From the NCBI RefSeq assembly GCF_025370755.1, contig NZ_JAMXFC010000025.1:36133-100132 (forward strand): DNA of 64,000 nucleotides, written 5' to 3'. Each line of letters begins with the position of its first letter. The stretch's first letter is position 1. This document shows, piece by piece, positions 1-7,795 of the stretch. The notes beneath the pieces were generated by a model. It saw only the letters and a list, made by a program, of their open reading frames with translations, ran no database searches and was not told the origin of the DNA. Position numbers and translations under genes: made by a program. The DNA comes from Laspinema sp. D2d (GTDB taxonomy: Bacteria; Cyanobacteriota; Cyanobacteriia; Cyanobacteriales; Laspinemataceae).

Positions 1-15
1 TGCTGCTTGATGATT

Positions 16-47
16 GCGGTAAGCGGAGCTATGCCGCAGGCAATCGC
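16..47 (+). repeat. Dispersed palindromic repeat (REP-like)
   Basis: Copy of a roughly 30-bp element beginning GCGGTAAGCG and ending in GGCAATCGC. Related copies lie at 149-176 (degenerate), 251-280 (inverted), 7350-7379, 37256-37285 and 45540-45570. Several copies sit inside reading frames. Confidence 0.7.
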
Positions 48-250
48 CTCGGACAGTTCCGCCAAAAACTCATCCAGCCGAATTGCCCAATCTTCCCCCG
101 TTATCCTGATCGCCTCGAACGCCAGGGGAGCGAATTCTGCAATTAATTGCGGTAAGCGCAGCGATGCCCCCAGGGCTTTTCGCGTTCTCGACTTCAGCAT
201 CGATGGCGGTTCTTCGGGATTGCCCCCAGCTTCGATAAATTCACGGTAGC

Positions 251-280
251 GATTGCCTGCGGCATAGCTGCGCTTACCGC
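251..280 (-). repeat. Dispersed palindromic repeat (REP-like)
   Basis: Inverted copy of the same element, reading GATTGCCTGCGG then CATAGCTGCGCTTACCGC on the plus strand. It lies within the broken minus-strand gene. Confidence 0.7.
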
Positions 281-564
281 ATAGTTCAATCACGATTCGA
301 TTCCAGCGGCACCGGAACCCGCATCTGCTTAGTTGTGTAAGGCGCTTTCTTGCCTCTGCCTCCCTTCGGTTTTGCCATGACTCGACTCGTAAACAGGTTA
401 TAGCTCTAGTTTAAAACTCGTTGATAGGTTTTCGTTCGGGTGGGGCTAGGTTGATAAAAGTTGATTTTTTTTCGGTTATTTTCGTAGGCCAGCCCTACCC
501 CTGCCACTGCCAAACTGCCGGGAAATATGGCAAGATAATATGGCAGAGTAATTAACGAGGAATC

Positions 565-735
565 ATGACCAAACATCCTGGAGGACGACCCCCGAGCGGA
601 CGGGGTAAGCGGTTGTATATCAAACACTCGAAAGTCAGAGCAGTGGAGCTAATCGGGGAATTGCCTGATGAAGCTATGCCCCTCGTCGAAACCCTACTAG
701 AAGCCCTAACCCTCAAATTTCCGCTAGAGGGTTGA
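565..735 (+). CDS. Small basic-N-terminal protein, 56 aa
   Basis: ATG at 565 follows a good ribosome site (ACGAGG, about 7 bases upstream). The peptide begins MTKHPGGRPPSGRGKR, an Arg/Gly/Pro-rich stretch similar to AT-hook DNA-binding tails, and continues with an acidic, probably helical half (ELIGELPDEAMPLVETLLEAL). The GGR..GRGK start resembles that of the broken gene at the left edge, so they may belong to one group of small plasmid proteins. Function unknown; DNA binding or copy control is a guess from composition. Confidence 0.5.
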   Translation: MTKHPGGRPPSGRGKRLYIKHSKVRAVELIGELPDEAMPLVETLLEALTLKFPLEG

Positions 736-824
736 CGCTAGATAATATGACAGTTAAACTAAAGATAATGCTCCTGCGATGCTACGAACATCCAGGAGCC
801 GGTTAACTTTATCGAGCAGTCAAC

Positions 825-1439
825 ATGAATAATCTAGCAGTTTTTGCGTTCGAGGGCCATGAGGTCCGCTGTGTGGGGACGGCGGAGGAGCCTGAGTGGA
901 TTGCTCGGGATGTCTGCAAGGTGTTGGGACTTAACAATGTCAGCCATGCTTTGTCTCGTCTGGATGATGATGAAAAGGATCTAGCATTAGTGACGACAAC
1001 TAGAGGAAAGCAGAAACTCCTAACTATCAACAAAAAAGGACTCAAAAGGCTAGTATCCACCTCCTACAAACCCAACGCTAAAAAACTGGCTACTATTTTA
1101 GGTATTGAGGTAATGGTTACAACACGAGAAATGGATTGTTTGAGCATAATCAAAGCAGCATTCGCTCATTTAAGCCCGATTTCGCAGTTTAGCGTCTTAG
1201 GTTACAAGATAGATTTGTACTTTCCCTCTGAAAAGATTGCCGTAGAATGCGATGAAAATGGTCACCAACATTTAAGTTTGGTCAAAGAGCAAAAACGAGA
1301 AACAGCTATTATCAATGAATTACAGTGTCAATTCATCCGGTTCAATCCAGACCTAGCCCATTTCAACATTGGCGAAGTTATCAATCGTATTATGCTGGCA
1401 ATTGACGGACATTATGGAAACAATATTCTGACCCGGTGA
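825..1439 (+). CDS. BRO-N domain protein with DUF559-like endonuclease domain
   Basis: 204 aa. Residues 1-100 match a BRO-N domain of the phage antirepressor type (FEGHEVRCVGTAEEPEWIARDVCKVLGL). Residues 105-190 carry a segment typical of endonuclease-fold domains attached to BRO proteins: YKIDLYFPSEKIAVECDENGHQ, with the catalytic-type D...E-x-D pattern, then CQFIRFNPD. Such proteins are common on phages and plasmids. Just downstream is a frameshifted remnant of an antirepressor C-terminal domain, so the ancestral protein may have been longer or the remnant may come from a sister gene. No obvious leader element precedes it. Confidence 0.75.
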   Translation: MNNLAVFAFEGHEVRCVGTAEEPEWIARDVCKVLGLNNVSHALSRLDDDEKDLALVTTTRGKQKLLTINKKGLKRLVSTSYKPNAKKLATILGIEVMVTTREMDCLSIIKAAFAHLSPISQFSVLGYKIDLYFPSEKIAVECDENGHQHLSLVKEQKRETAIINELQCQFIRFNPDLAHFNIGEVINRIMLAIDGHYGNNILTR

Positions 1440-1458
1440 GAAACCACCCCTATCCGCT

Positions 1459-1651
1459 CGACAAGTCAACGCCAAGCTCGAAGCCCTCGGACTCCAGTAT
1501 CGCGATCGCTCTGGGAAAAAAGCCCATCTGGCAACTCACCGAAGCCGGTCACGAATATGGTCAGGTTTATTTGGCAACCAACGACCAATGGAGTGGCGCT
1601 CAGATTCACTGGCAATCCGCTGTTATTGAGTTGATGGCCGATCGCAACTAA
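1459..1651 (+). pseudogene. Remnant of antirepressor C-terminal (KilAC-like) domain, frameshifted
   Basis: Starting in one frame the translation reads RQVNAKLEALGLQYRDRSGKK, then after a run of six A at about 1517-1522 the match continues in the next frame as PIWQLTEAGHEYGQVYL and ends AVIELMADRN. This order (ARQVN..LGLQ, then LTEAG..YG..., then W..SVIELL) is that of KilAC-type domains ending phage antirepressors. It is out of frame with the upstream BRO protein as well, so two indels separate them. Read as a decayed domain; a single continuous gene would need frameshifting. Confidence 0.6.
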
Positions 1652-1672
1652 CGAAGTCGAGTTAATCCAGTG

Positions 1673-1697
1673 ACCCCGCTTTATCGGCGGGGTTTTT
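1673..1697 (+). terminator. Rho-independent terminator
   Basis: GACCCCGC and GGCGGGG form a strong stem around TTTATC, followed by TTTTTG. It ends the BRO region and lies just past the stop of the convergent HAD gene. Confidence 0.8.
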
Positions 1698-1706
1698 GCG
1701 TTGGGC

Positions 1707-2297
1707 TTAAACCCGATAGATTGCTTTGATATCCGGGTCCACAAGTCCAAGCTCGTCAACACTGACACTCAAATCGCTCCATCCTGGCAAGTACCGGGAC
1801 CGAAGAATATCCCCCGCCATAAAGTTGCAGCCCAGCGCCTCTGCCGCTTGTTCATCTTCAAAGCGATCGCCAATCATCCAGCAATCACTCAATGGGGGTT
1901 TGTCGAAATAGCGATGAATCAAGACGAGCATTCCCGGGTCCGGTTTACGGAACGACTCCTCGACCTCATCCTCGGGACGAATCTCAGCGGCTTTGTCCGG
2001 CCAAACCATGCAGCAGGTGAAGCCTTGATAAGACGGGCAGAACATCCCAAACTCAATTTGGGGAAACAACTCTAGGGCATACCGGCATTCGGCAAGTGCA
2101 TCCTCAATCGTCTTGTAGCCCGCCTCAATTGCTTCTTGATTGTAAGCCATCGCCAACTGATAGCCGCGTTCATGCAGACTTTGCACGGCTTTATCCGCCC
2201 CCGCCCGAATCTTCTGGTCACGAGGATGTTGTACGTTAGCACCACTCACCGGCTCCACCAACGTCCCATCCTTGTTAAAGATTACGATACCTGTCAT
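1707..2297 (-). CDS. HAD-superfamily protein with substituted nucleophile
   Basis: 196 aa, resembling histidinol-phosphatase/GmhB-type HAD phosphatases in length and motif order. Motif I reads FNKDGTLV where the family has D-K-D-G-T, so the nucleophilic first Asp is Asn. The motif II region reads AYNQEAI where T/S-N-Q is expected. Motif III (FRKPDPGM) and motif IV (MIGDRFEDEQAA, metal-binding Asp) are intact. As written it should not form the phospho-aspartate intermediate, so it may be a pseudoenzyme, a binding protein or an early decay product. It lies alone between a terminator and the ParB-like gene. Confidence 0.75.
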   Translation of the reverse strand: MTGIVIFNKDGTLVEPVSGANVQHPRDQKIRAGADKAVQSLHERGYQLAMAYNQEAIEAGYKTIEDALAECRYALELFPQIEFGMFCPSYQGFTCCMVWPDKAAEIRPEDEVEESFRKPDPGMLVLIHRYFDKPPLSDCWMIGDRFEDEQAAEALGCNFMAGDILRSRYLPGWSDLSVSVDELGLVDPDIKAIYRV

Positions 2298-2353
2298 ACG
2301 TTATACACTCCTGAAACTACACGAATATAGGGGACAAACTGCCCCCACAAACT

Positions 2354-4636
2354 TCAACTGGCAACGGACTGGAAATTGCCCCGTCGGCTTTCCCCATCGC
2401 CCTCTTGACTAGGACGGTGACGCCTCGTCAGTTCTGCCTTAGCTGCTTTGACGATTGCTTTGATTTCCGAATCCTCCAGCATGGGCAAATCGAGCTTGAG
2501 ATTGACGATCGCATTCAACGCCCCGGACCGTCGCGCTTGTAGTTGCGCTTGGTCCAGATTACGGACTGGAACCGGACGCTCAAACACCCCTACCGCAGTG
2601 GTAGCCGGATTCTCGGGCTGTTTGCCGTAGACTCCAGCTACATCGGGCAACTCTGCATCATCACCGGCGGGGGTGACACGGCCCATCAACGCTTTGCGCT
2701 GGTGTTGCTCGTTTTGTGGCGAGTTTTTAACCTGCAACGGTTTACGGTTTAGACTAGATTCCAGGTGAGCAATCTGTTGGCGGATGATTTGCTGAGTGAG
2801 CGGATTATCCGTGGCAAACTGCCGCAGCCGGTTAAGTCGTTGTTCGAGCGAAAGTGGCTCACCTGGTCCATCGTTGTCAAAGCTCGTCAACACTTGATGC
2901 TCCCCTGACTCGAAGCAGACTAGAGGCGTGTTACGCGAAATATTATACAAGCTAGACCAAACAAAACCATCGGGTTCGATAGCGACCACTACACCCGCGC
3001 CTTGATTTGACCATAAGCGATCGCCGAGTTGGGGCAGTTTCGGTTCAAACACTGGGTCATCGACCACCAGCAAATCCTTGGGCAGATGGAATCCATCCTC
3101 GCAGCGGCACGAATCAAACCGAACGTAGAGGCCCCGCCGTTTATCGCACTTTTCGACGATGCCGAGGCGGTGTTCGCGGTTTTCGAGCAGAAAGCGTTCC
3201 TGCTGGAATTCAACGAGCAACACCCGCGTTCCTGGGGGGAAATTTTCGACTTCGCGCTCTATCTCAATTTCTTTGCGGTAGTTCGCCACACTAACCCGAC
3301 TCACCCTGAACACCTCGCCAATTGCCGAATCGTTCAATTTGGGCCAGGTGTTTTTCCCGGTGATTTGCTTGGCGCGCTCCAGAAACTTGGCAATCGCATC
3401 GGCGGGCAGTTTGTCCGCAACCCGCAAGAAATTCTTGCAGGCTTGCGCCCATTCTTCTGTACTCATCTTCAGCAGTTGGCGTTGACGACCATCCCCTGCA
3501 TTAGAAACGGACGACTGGAAGACGGCCTCTTCATAAGACCGCGCTTCTTGGAAGCATTCCACCCGTTCCCGTCCGGCTTTACGCAAGGCCCGAATCCGGT
3601 GATGCCCCGAGACCAAGTAATATTGCTCGTCGTTGTCCCCAGGGCATTGACCGAACCAGACCTCAAGCGGTGGAGGTTCCGAGTATTCCAGCAAATCGTA
3701 ATACTGCGCCACCATATCCGCATCGATGCCTTTCTCATGTTGCTGCTGTTGTCCCCGGGGCTGGAATTCGGGTCGTTCCATAATCGCTTCTATCGGGAGC
3801 CAAAAGGTTTCAGGTTCTTCAGTGCGAGTGGGTTCTTCAGTGCGAGTGGGTTCTTCAGTGCGAGTGGGTTCTTCAGTGCGATCGCTTTGTTGGGTGCGCT
3901 CGCCTTGCTCAATGCGAACAGGTTGCCCAATGCGATCGCCTCGACGGGCTGGCTCCAACTCGGGCTCAACTGGCAAACGAGCTTTTTTCGGCTTCGACTC
4001 AACCTGCAAGGGCTTAGAGTTTTTGGACGTGGACAACTGAGCCAGAGCAATTTCAAGCGGTCCAGGTTCACTCGAATACAGTTCGAGTTCATCTAACGGA
4101 ACGCCTTTGAGGATGTCCTCGGGTTCGCTGGTATTTGTCGGTTGAATCCAGCATTTTTTCTGGAATAATTTGACGATAGTTCCCGTTAATTTTGCCCTAT
4201 TATAAACGACTTTTTGTTTGAGCTTAAACTTGGATTTTATCTTGGATTTATCGGGTGATTTAGCGGTTGGTATCCAGAACGGCTTGTAGGAAGATTCACC
4301 GGGTACGGGAGCCGAACCATCCGCATTCTTGGGCAGTTTGCCATAAGGAATCACCAAGGATTCCTCGGCATCTTCTAGCAGCACTAAATACTCGCGACCT
4401 TCGTCATAAATGCGGTCTTTGCGCTTCATGGGAACCCAGACCTGACAGTCATAGTTATACTCGAATGGTCCCCAACTGGTCTGGACTTGCCTGGGTTGGG
4501 CGATTTGGACAATGCTCGATTTGACTGAACGAATTCCGTCCCCTGTCATCACCTCAACCATTTCGCCCCGGACTTCGGAGACTAACGCAATGCCCCAAGG
4601 ACACTCAACCCAATCGCCTGATTTGAATGGCACCAT
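2354..4636 (-). CDS. Large ParB/Sulfiredoxin-domain protein
   Basis: 760 aa. Residues 1-50 look like a small beta-barrel (KSGDWVECPWGIALVSEV). A Glu/Arg/Thr-rich low-complexity linker around residues 250-275 contains perfect RTEEPT hexads. Residues about 280-375 resemble a ParB N-terminal nuclease/CTPase domain: the FQPRGQ motif, then YYLVSGHHRIRALRKAGRERVECF, the GxHR signature of the fold. A helical DNA-binding-like region (IGEVFRVSRVSVANYRKEIE) follows. No ParA ATPase is visible near it, so a role in partition is uncertain; regulation or nicking is possible. It precedes no other gene on this strand, so it closes an operon with the two genes upstream (4638-6015). Confidence 0.7.
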   Translation of the reverse strand: MVPFKSGDWVECPWGIALVSEVRGEMVEVMTGDGIRSVKSSIVQIAQPRQVQTSWGPFEYNYDCQVWVPMKRKDRIYDEGREYLVLLEDAEESLVIPYGKLPKNADGSAPVPGESSYKPFWIPTAKSPDKSKIKSKFKLKQKVVYNRAKLTGTIVKLFQKKCWIQPTNTSEPEDILKGVPLDELELYSSEPGPLEIALAQLSTSKNSKPLQVESKPKKARLPVEPELEPARRGDRIGQPVRIEQGERTQQSDRTEEPTRTEEPTRTEEPTRTEEPETFWLPIEAIMERPEFQPRGQQQQHEKGIDADMVAQYYDLLEYSEPPPLEVWFGQCPGDNDEQYYLVSGHHRIRALRKAGRERVECFQEARSYEEAVFQSSVSNAGDGRQRQLLKMSTEEWAQACKNFLRVADKLPADAIAKFLERAKQITGKNTWPKLNDSAIGEVFRVSRVSVANYRKEIEIEREVENFPPGTRVLLVEFQQERFLLENREHRLGIVEKCDKRRGLYVRFDSCRCEDGFHLPKDLLVVDDPVFEPKLPQLGDRLWSNQGAGVVVAIEPDGFVWSSLYNISRNTPLVCFESGEHQVLTSFDNDGPGEPLSLEQRLNRLRQFATDNPLTQQIIRQQIAHLESSLNRKPLQVKNSPQNEQHQRKALMGRVTPAGDDAELPDVAGVYGKQPENPATTAVGVFERPVPVRNLDQAQLQARRSGALNAIVNLKLDLPMLEDSEIKAIVKAAKAELTRRHRPSQEGDGESRRGNFQSVAS
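3814..3885 (-). repeat. 18-bp tandem repeat x4 inside the ParB-like gene
   Basis: Units beginning GTTCTTCAGTGCGA repeat four times with near identity, encoding RTEEPT hexads. The last unit runs into a HIP1-type GCGATCGC. Likely length-variable by slippage. Confidence 0.85.
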
Positions 4637-4637
4637 C

Positions 4638-5000
4638 TTAAAATTCCTCCGGTAAACAAATGTTGGCTAATTTGTAATCAATCGGCAACTGTTTCAAACG
4701 TTCGATTTGACTCCAATCAAAGTTCCGACCGATGAACGAGTTGAACTCAGCACAATCCCCTCGAAACCACACGCAACGGCTATCGACCCAGCAAGTCTCT
4801 CCTAAGCGGTTGCGGACGAGGTAAATCTTTTCGGTGTAGCTGCTGGGCAATTCCACAAATGCAATCGCCCAGCCTGGATAGCGATTTAATATTGAATTTG
4901 CCCGAGGACTGTAAAAGCAATCTTGCGGGTCCATCCGCTTGAAAACTAAGGCAAATTCATCGTTATTCGGCTGCATGGTTTCCTCCATATTCATCGGCAT
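4638..5000 (-). CDS. Hypothetical protein, 120 aa
   Basis: Start at 5000 is supported by AGGAGG about 8 bases upstream. The gene overlaps the end of the upstream winged-helix-like gene by 38 bases and ends one base before the ParB-like start, so the three are probably co-transcribed. The sequence is soluble and aromatic-rich (YPGWAIAFVELPSSYTEKIYLVRNRLGETCWVD), which could be a small beta-rich domain. I do not recognise a family. Confidence 0.65.
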   Translation of the reverse strand: MPMNMEETMQPNNDEFALVFKRMDPQDCFYSPRANSILNRYPGWAIAFVELPSSYTEKIYLVRNRLGETCWVDSRCVWFRGDCAEFNSFIGRNFDWSQIERLKQLPIDYKLANICLPEEF

Positions 5001-6015
5001 TTGCTATCTCCTCCTTGCTATATCCATAGGCCAACGCTGCCTCCTGCCAGACCCCTGGCGGATACCTCTGCTTGAGTGCGGCGATCGGCAACTTGAAATC
5101 GGCTGCGGTTCTCACCGGCTGAATGGGTCCACTTTTCTCAACCGGCTGTTTACGGATTTGGTACAAGAACAAGCCCCTTGGGTCAGAGCAAGACTCAAAC
5201 GAACGCTCGACGTGCGCCGCTGCCCCCTGCGCTCGGCTAATGTCCCACGCTGCGATCGCCCGCAACACCCCCGCATCCCTCGCGCTACCATCCAGAATTC
5301 CTAACTCCTCTAATTGGCGTCTGAGGTCCCCGGGAATCTCTGGGGGCGGTTTGTGGATAACAGATTTCACACCCGCCACCTTCTTTAGAGTGGGTTTATT
5401 TGATTTATTTGAATTATCTGGGGAATCGCTGAACAGCTTGCTGGTGCTGGCTTTTGGCGCTCGGTTCGGAACGATTGGGCAGTCCACCTGCCCATTTGGG
5501 CAGTCCACCTGCCCATTTGGGCAGTCCTTCGGAACGATTGGGCAGTCCTTCGGAACGGTCGGGCAGGTAGGGGCCAGAACGATTGGGCAGTCAGCCTGAA
5601 CAGTTGACTGGGTAGAAGCTTGAACAGTTGGGCAGGCCAGAGCATGAACGATTGGGCGCTCAGTCTGCGTTGACCGTTCGGGCAGGGGTGGACAATCTTG
5701 GACCGTGGGGCTAGATTGTGGCTCGATAGTTCCGGCGATAGGGCTGGACATCCACAACTCAACGCTGCCGGTGAGACGCTCCTCCAGCCTGCCGGTGCTG
5801 ACTAATTTGGCCTTGGCTTTGTAGAACGTTCTCTCCGGCAATCCGGTGAGTTCCAGCCAGTCCTTGACCGGCATCGCCACGCGCTGGCCTCGTTTGCGCA
5901 AGACGCCGACGCAGTAGTAAAGCAAACCGGCTGCGGTGATGAGTCCGTCGGCATAGTCGCGTCGGGTCATTTCGATGGATAGCCGATAATGCTGGTTGGG
6001 GTGAGGTTGATTCAT
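4963..6015 (-). CDS. Winged-helix-like protein with heptad DCP repeats
   Basis: 350 aa from the ATG at 6015, which has GGAGG 7 bases upstream; an in-frame ATG at 6045 is less likely. Residues 1-85 look like a winged-helix DNA-binding domain (TRRDYADGLITAAGLLYYCVGVL...LTGLPERTFYKAKAKLVSTGRL). Residues 110-190 are a low-complexity region of 7-residue units (DCPIVPK, DCPNGQV). The C-terminal 130 residues are helical (AIAAWDISRAQGAAAHVERSFE). Architecture fits plasmid-encoded replication or regulatory proteins of cyanobacteria, but the function is inference. It starts in ATGA overlap with a 34-codon ORF. Confidence 0.65.
   Translation of the reverse strand: MNQPHPNQHYRLSIEMTRRDYADGLITAAGLLYYCVGVLRKRGQRVAMPVKDWLELTGLPERTFYKAKAKLVSTGRLEERLTGSVELWMSSPIAGTIEPQSSPTVQDCPPLPERSTQTERPIVHALACPTVQASTQSTVQADCPIVLAPTCPTVPKDCPIVPKDCPNGQVDCPNGQVDCPIVPNRAPKASTSKLFSDSPDNSNKSNKPTLKKVAGVKSVIHKPPPEIPGDLRRQLEELGILDGSARDAGVLRAIAAWDISRAQGAAAHVERSFESCSDPRGLFLYQIRKQPVEKSGPIQPVRTAADFKLPIAALKQRYPPGVWQEAALAYGYSKEEIANADEYGGNHAAE
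5470..5560 (-). repeat. 21-bp repeats in the DCP-repeat gene
   Basis: Near-identical 21-bp units built around TGCCCATTTGGGCAG and TGCCCAATCGTTCC encode the 7-residue DCPNGQV and DCPIVPK units. TGCCCA..TGGGCA makes each unit partly palindromic. Confidence 0.8.
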
Positions 6016-6116
6016 CGCCATGCCTCCGTTGAACGGGCATGACACTCCGATTCAATTTGCTCCCCAGAGGCTTTCACCCGGTGTTGGACGTAGTAAAAAT
6101 GCGCGGTCTGTGTCAT
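6012..6116 (-). CDS. Short coupled ORF, 34 aa
   Basis: ATG at 6116 opens MTQTAHFYYVQHRVKASGEQ and ends in a TGA that shares ATGA with the start of the winged-helix-like gene, the arrangement of translational coupling. No clear ribosome site and no recognised family. It may be a leader peptide or a chance ORF. Confidence 0.35.
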   Translation of the reverse strand: MTQTAHFYYVQHRVKASGEQIESECHARSTEAWR

Positions 6117-6144
6117 AATCAGGACACCAATAAATTTAGCTTTT

Positions 6145-6189
6145 ACATCTGATAGGTGTAAATTAATGTCATGATTACATCTATCAGAT
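6145..6189. promoter_or_regulatory. Inverted repeats in a divergent promoter region
   Basis: ATCTGATAG (6147-6155) and CTATCAGAT (6181-6189) form a perfect 9-bp inverted repeat, and ACATCTGATAGGTGT is itself partly palindromic. They lie between the divergent winged-helix-like gene and the XRE regulator, 29 bases upstream of the latter. This is the expected place for an autoregulatory operator. Confidence 0.55.
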
Positions 6190-6217
6190 TTAACTTTCAT
6201 TAACTTTTGTAAAATGT

Positions 6218-6574
6218 ATGGACCTAGCCGAAAAATTCAAAGTTACGATGGAAGTCATGAAATTGGGGGTAAGTGAGTTAGCAGAGCTGGCGAATCGGTC
6301 CGTCAATAACATAAGTGAGATTCGCTTAGGCAAGACCAACACGAGCATCCAAACCCTTGGAGAGTTGTTAGAGGTAGCGGAGCGGGCGCGTCCTGGGTTT
6401 GTGAACCGATTTTGCCAAGAAGTAAGCGGGAACGTTTTCTTTAGCAGTGACTCGCTAGACCAGATTATTTCGGAGCTATCTCAAGAGCAAAAGTCGATGT
6501 TGCTCATGTCGCTGGCTGTCAATCTTGATGCGAAAGATTTAACTCCTGCAAAAAGCCAGAAATTTAGAGCCTAA
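6218..6574 (+). CDS. XRE-family HTH regulator
   Basis: 118 aa. Residues 8-55 form an XRE-type helix-turn-helix (VMKLGVSELAELANRSVNNISEIRLGKTNTSIQTL). The C-terminal half is helical. Of the two overlapping ATGs (6214 and 6218) only 6218 gives an open frame. Divergent from the ParB-like operon with a palindromic operator candidate between them, it probably represses that operon and itself. Confidence 0.75.
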   Translation: MDLAEKFKVTMEVMKLGVSELAELANRSVNNISEIRLGKTNTSIQTLGELLEVAERARPGFVNRFCQEVSGNVFFSSDSLDQIISELSQEQKSMLLMSLAVNLDAKDLTPAKSQKFRA

Positions 6575-6615
6575 TTGTAGGCATAATTAGAGGGTCGATT
6601 TAGAACTCAGGTGTC

Positions 6616-6879
6616 ATGGACCAAAACCACCATTATGGGGTTAAACAAATTCAGGTTGAAGAGATAGTCAATCAAATTCAAGGACTTTCGTTGGAGCAAC
6701 GATTAGAACTTACGCGGCAGCTAATTAGCAAAAATGCTTCGGACATAAGAAACGATAGCTTTTTCATCCACGTCAACAAGAGCGTGGACGAAATTAGCAG
6801 CCAGTTAAAAGGCTTGCCCAAGATAGTTTGGCAGAAGCTGCTCCAGGCAGTTGCAATTTGCATCATGCCCGATAACTAG
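6616..6879 (+). CDS. Hypothetical helical protein, 87 aa
   Basis: Follows the XRE gene by 41 bases and is probably co-transcribed. The sequence (VEEIVNQIQGLSLEQRLELTRQL) is amphipathic and helical, resembling small accessory or dimerisation proteins. No family recognised. Confidence 0.55.
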   Translation: MDQNHHYGVKQIQVEEIVNQIQGLSLEQRLELTRQLISKNASDIRNDSFFIHVNKSVDEISSQLKGLPKIVWQKLLQAVAICIMPDN

Positions 6880-6952
6880 CCCATACATCGCCGGTCCAAC
6901 ACCAACCCCTCAACCGAATTGCTTACCTTCAACCGGCGATTAGACTTTTACT

Positions 6953-7021
6953 AAACTGTAAAGATTTTCAGTTTTATCCCTTTGGGTTTGACTCGCTATA
7001 AACTGTAAAGGTTTGCAGTTT
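6953..7021. promoter_or_regulatory. Two palindromic AAACTG...CAGTTT sites
   Basis: 6953-6974 and 7000-7021 each have the form AAACTGTAAAG-N5-CAGTTT, 22 bp long and 47 bp apart. The repeated spacing and palindromic form suggest a dimeric repressor operator or a short iteron pair. They lie in the 296-base gap before the gene at 7176. Confidence 0.5.
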
Positions 7022-7175
7022 AAACCCAAATTGGTCGAAAAGTTTCTGTTGTGCTGAACAGATATTCAATCGTTCCCTTCGTCTCCAATATGCAGTTGGC
7101 TGGGGAGGGTGAGCGTACTGGGCTACTACGCTAGAATAGAATTGGACCGCTACAGCCCACAGTAAGGAGAATCAG

Positions 7176-7610
7176 ATGCAAAGCAATCAAACGGCTCAAT
7201 CTTGGCGTTATCAGGTCAATCCGTTAGCTGACGGACGCTATCGGTTGCTGGTCTGGGACAGTCTGGATGCGTTGGGCTGGTGTTGCTTGAGCTTTGACTC
7301 GGAAGCCGAAGCGATCGCCTACGCTAACGACCTCGAACGCGACTGCGCCGATAGCCTACGGCATGGCTCCGCTTACCGCACCTGGGAAAGTTGCCCGCCT
7401 TGGTTGCTTGCCAGTTTTGCGCTGATGGATCCGAACCGGGGCGACAAGCTCTATCGAGATTGGGCGATGGAGTGCCGTTCGTCGGAATATCTGTTGCATG
7501 ACCCGCATACCAACGAAATTCAACGGTTTGAGCGCTCCGACGACCCGAGGCAGCTAGAGTCCTTGTGCGACTGGATTGACCAGGTAGAACGAGAACGGCG
7601 CAAACTTTAG
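7176..7610 (+). CDS. Hypothetical protein, 144 aa, carrying an inserted repeat
   Basis: Start follows AAGGAG. The sequence is soluble with conserved-looking aromatic stretches (WRYQVNPLADGRYRLLVWDSLDALGW). Residues about 59-68 (DSLRHGSAYR) are encoded by a copy of the dispersed palindromic repeat, which was absorbed in frame. No family recognised. Confidence 0.6.
   Translation: MQSNQTAQSWRYQVNPLADGRYRLLVWDSLDALGWCCLSFDSEAEAIAYANDLERDCADSLRHGSAYRTWESCPPWLLASFALMDPNRGDKLYRDWAMECRSSEYLLHDPHTNEIQRFERSDDPRQLESLCDWIDQVERERRKL
7350..7379 (-). repeat. Dispersed palindromic repeat inside a CDS
   Basis: GATAGCCTACGG then CATGGCTCCGCTTACCGC, the same element as at 251-280, in frame within the gene at 7176. 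Confidence 0.65.
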
Positions 7611-7684
7611 GAAAAGAAAAGAAGAAAAGAGAAAAAACAAACAAAAGAGCGTTCGCAGAGGGTGAAAACATTGGAGTAACTCTC
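7611..7684 (+). promoter_or_regulatory. A-rich/hairpin 5' leader, copy 1
   Basis: A 37-base purine tract is followed by GCGTTCGCAGAGGGTGAA (from 7649). TTCGC and GTGAA can pair (one G-U) around AGAGG. GGAG then precedes the ATG at 7685. This is a member of a repeated leader family described in the findings. Confidence 0.6.
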
Positions 7685-7759
7685 ATGCTCGAATTCTCGT
7701 TCATCCTAGTCGCGTTCTGGCTTTTGCCTGCCATCGCACATTGGCAACAATCTCACTAG
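7685..7759 (+). CDS. Tiny membrane peptide, 24 aa
   Basis: ATG 7 bases after GGAGTAA at the end of leader copy 1. The peptide MLEFSFILVAFWLLPAIAHW is a single hydrophobic helix with a short polar tail. Too short for family assignment; its placement directly behind a full leader is the main support. A similar 26-residue peptide lies at 37376. Confidence 0.45.
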   Translation: MLEFSFILVAFWLLPAIAHWQQSH

Positions 7760-7795
7760 CTTCCGCATGGGGCAGATTCATTCGAGGTCTGTCCC

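Larger units (their letters stand above)
1..378 (-). pseudogene. Frameshifted small basic protein gene, runs off the left edge
   Basis: On the minus strand an ATG at 378 opens a basic peptide (MAKPKGGRGKK..., then MRVPVPLE) that meets a stop after 30 codons. A second minus frame then stays open from about 305 to the window start (…VIELCGKRSYAAGNRYREFIEAGG…). I infer one gene broken by an indel near 305. Two or three copies of a dispersed palindromic repeat lie inside the second frame and may have caused the damage. Function unknown; the GGRGK start recalls small DNA-binding proteins of cyanobacterial plasmids. Confidence 0.45.

Noticed and set aside
7..249. Plus-strand frame at the left edge
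   Set aside because: It is antisense to a better-supported broken gene and largely consists of the dispersed repeat.
1512..1525. Programmed frameshift at the run of six A
   Set aside because: The required shift is +1 and the heptamer is not in the phase used for -1 slippage; no stimulatory hairpin is evident. Simple decay is more likely.
3029..4096. Long open frame opposite the ParB-like gene
   Set aside because: It mirrors the repeat structure of the ParB-like gene in the antisense frame and has no ribosome site or family features.
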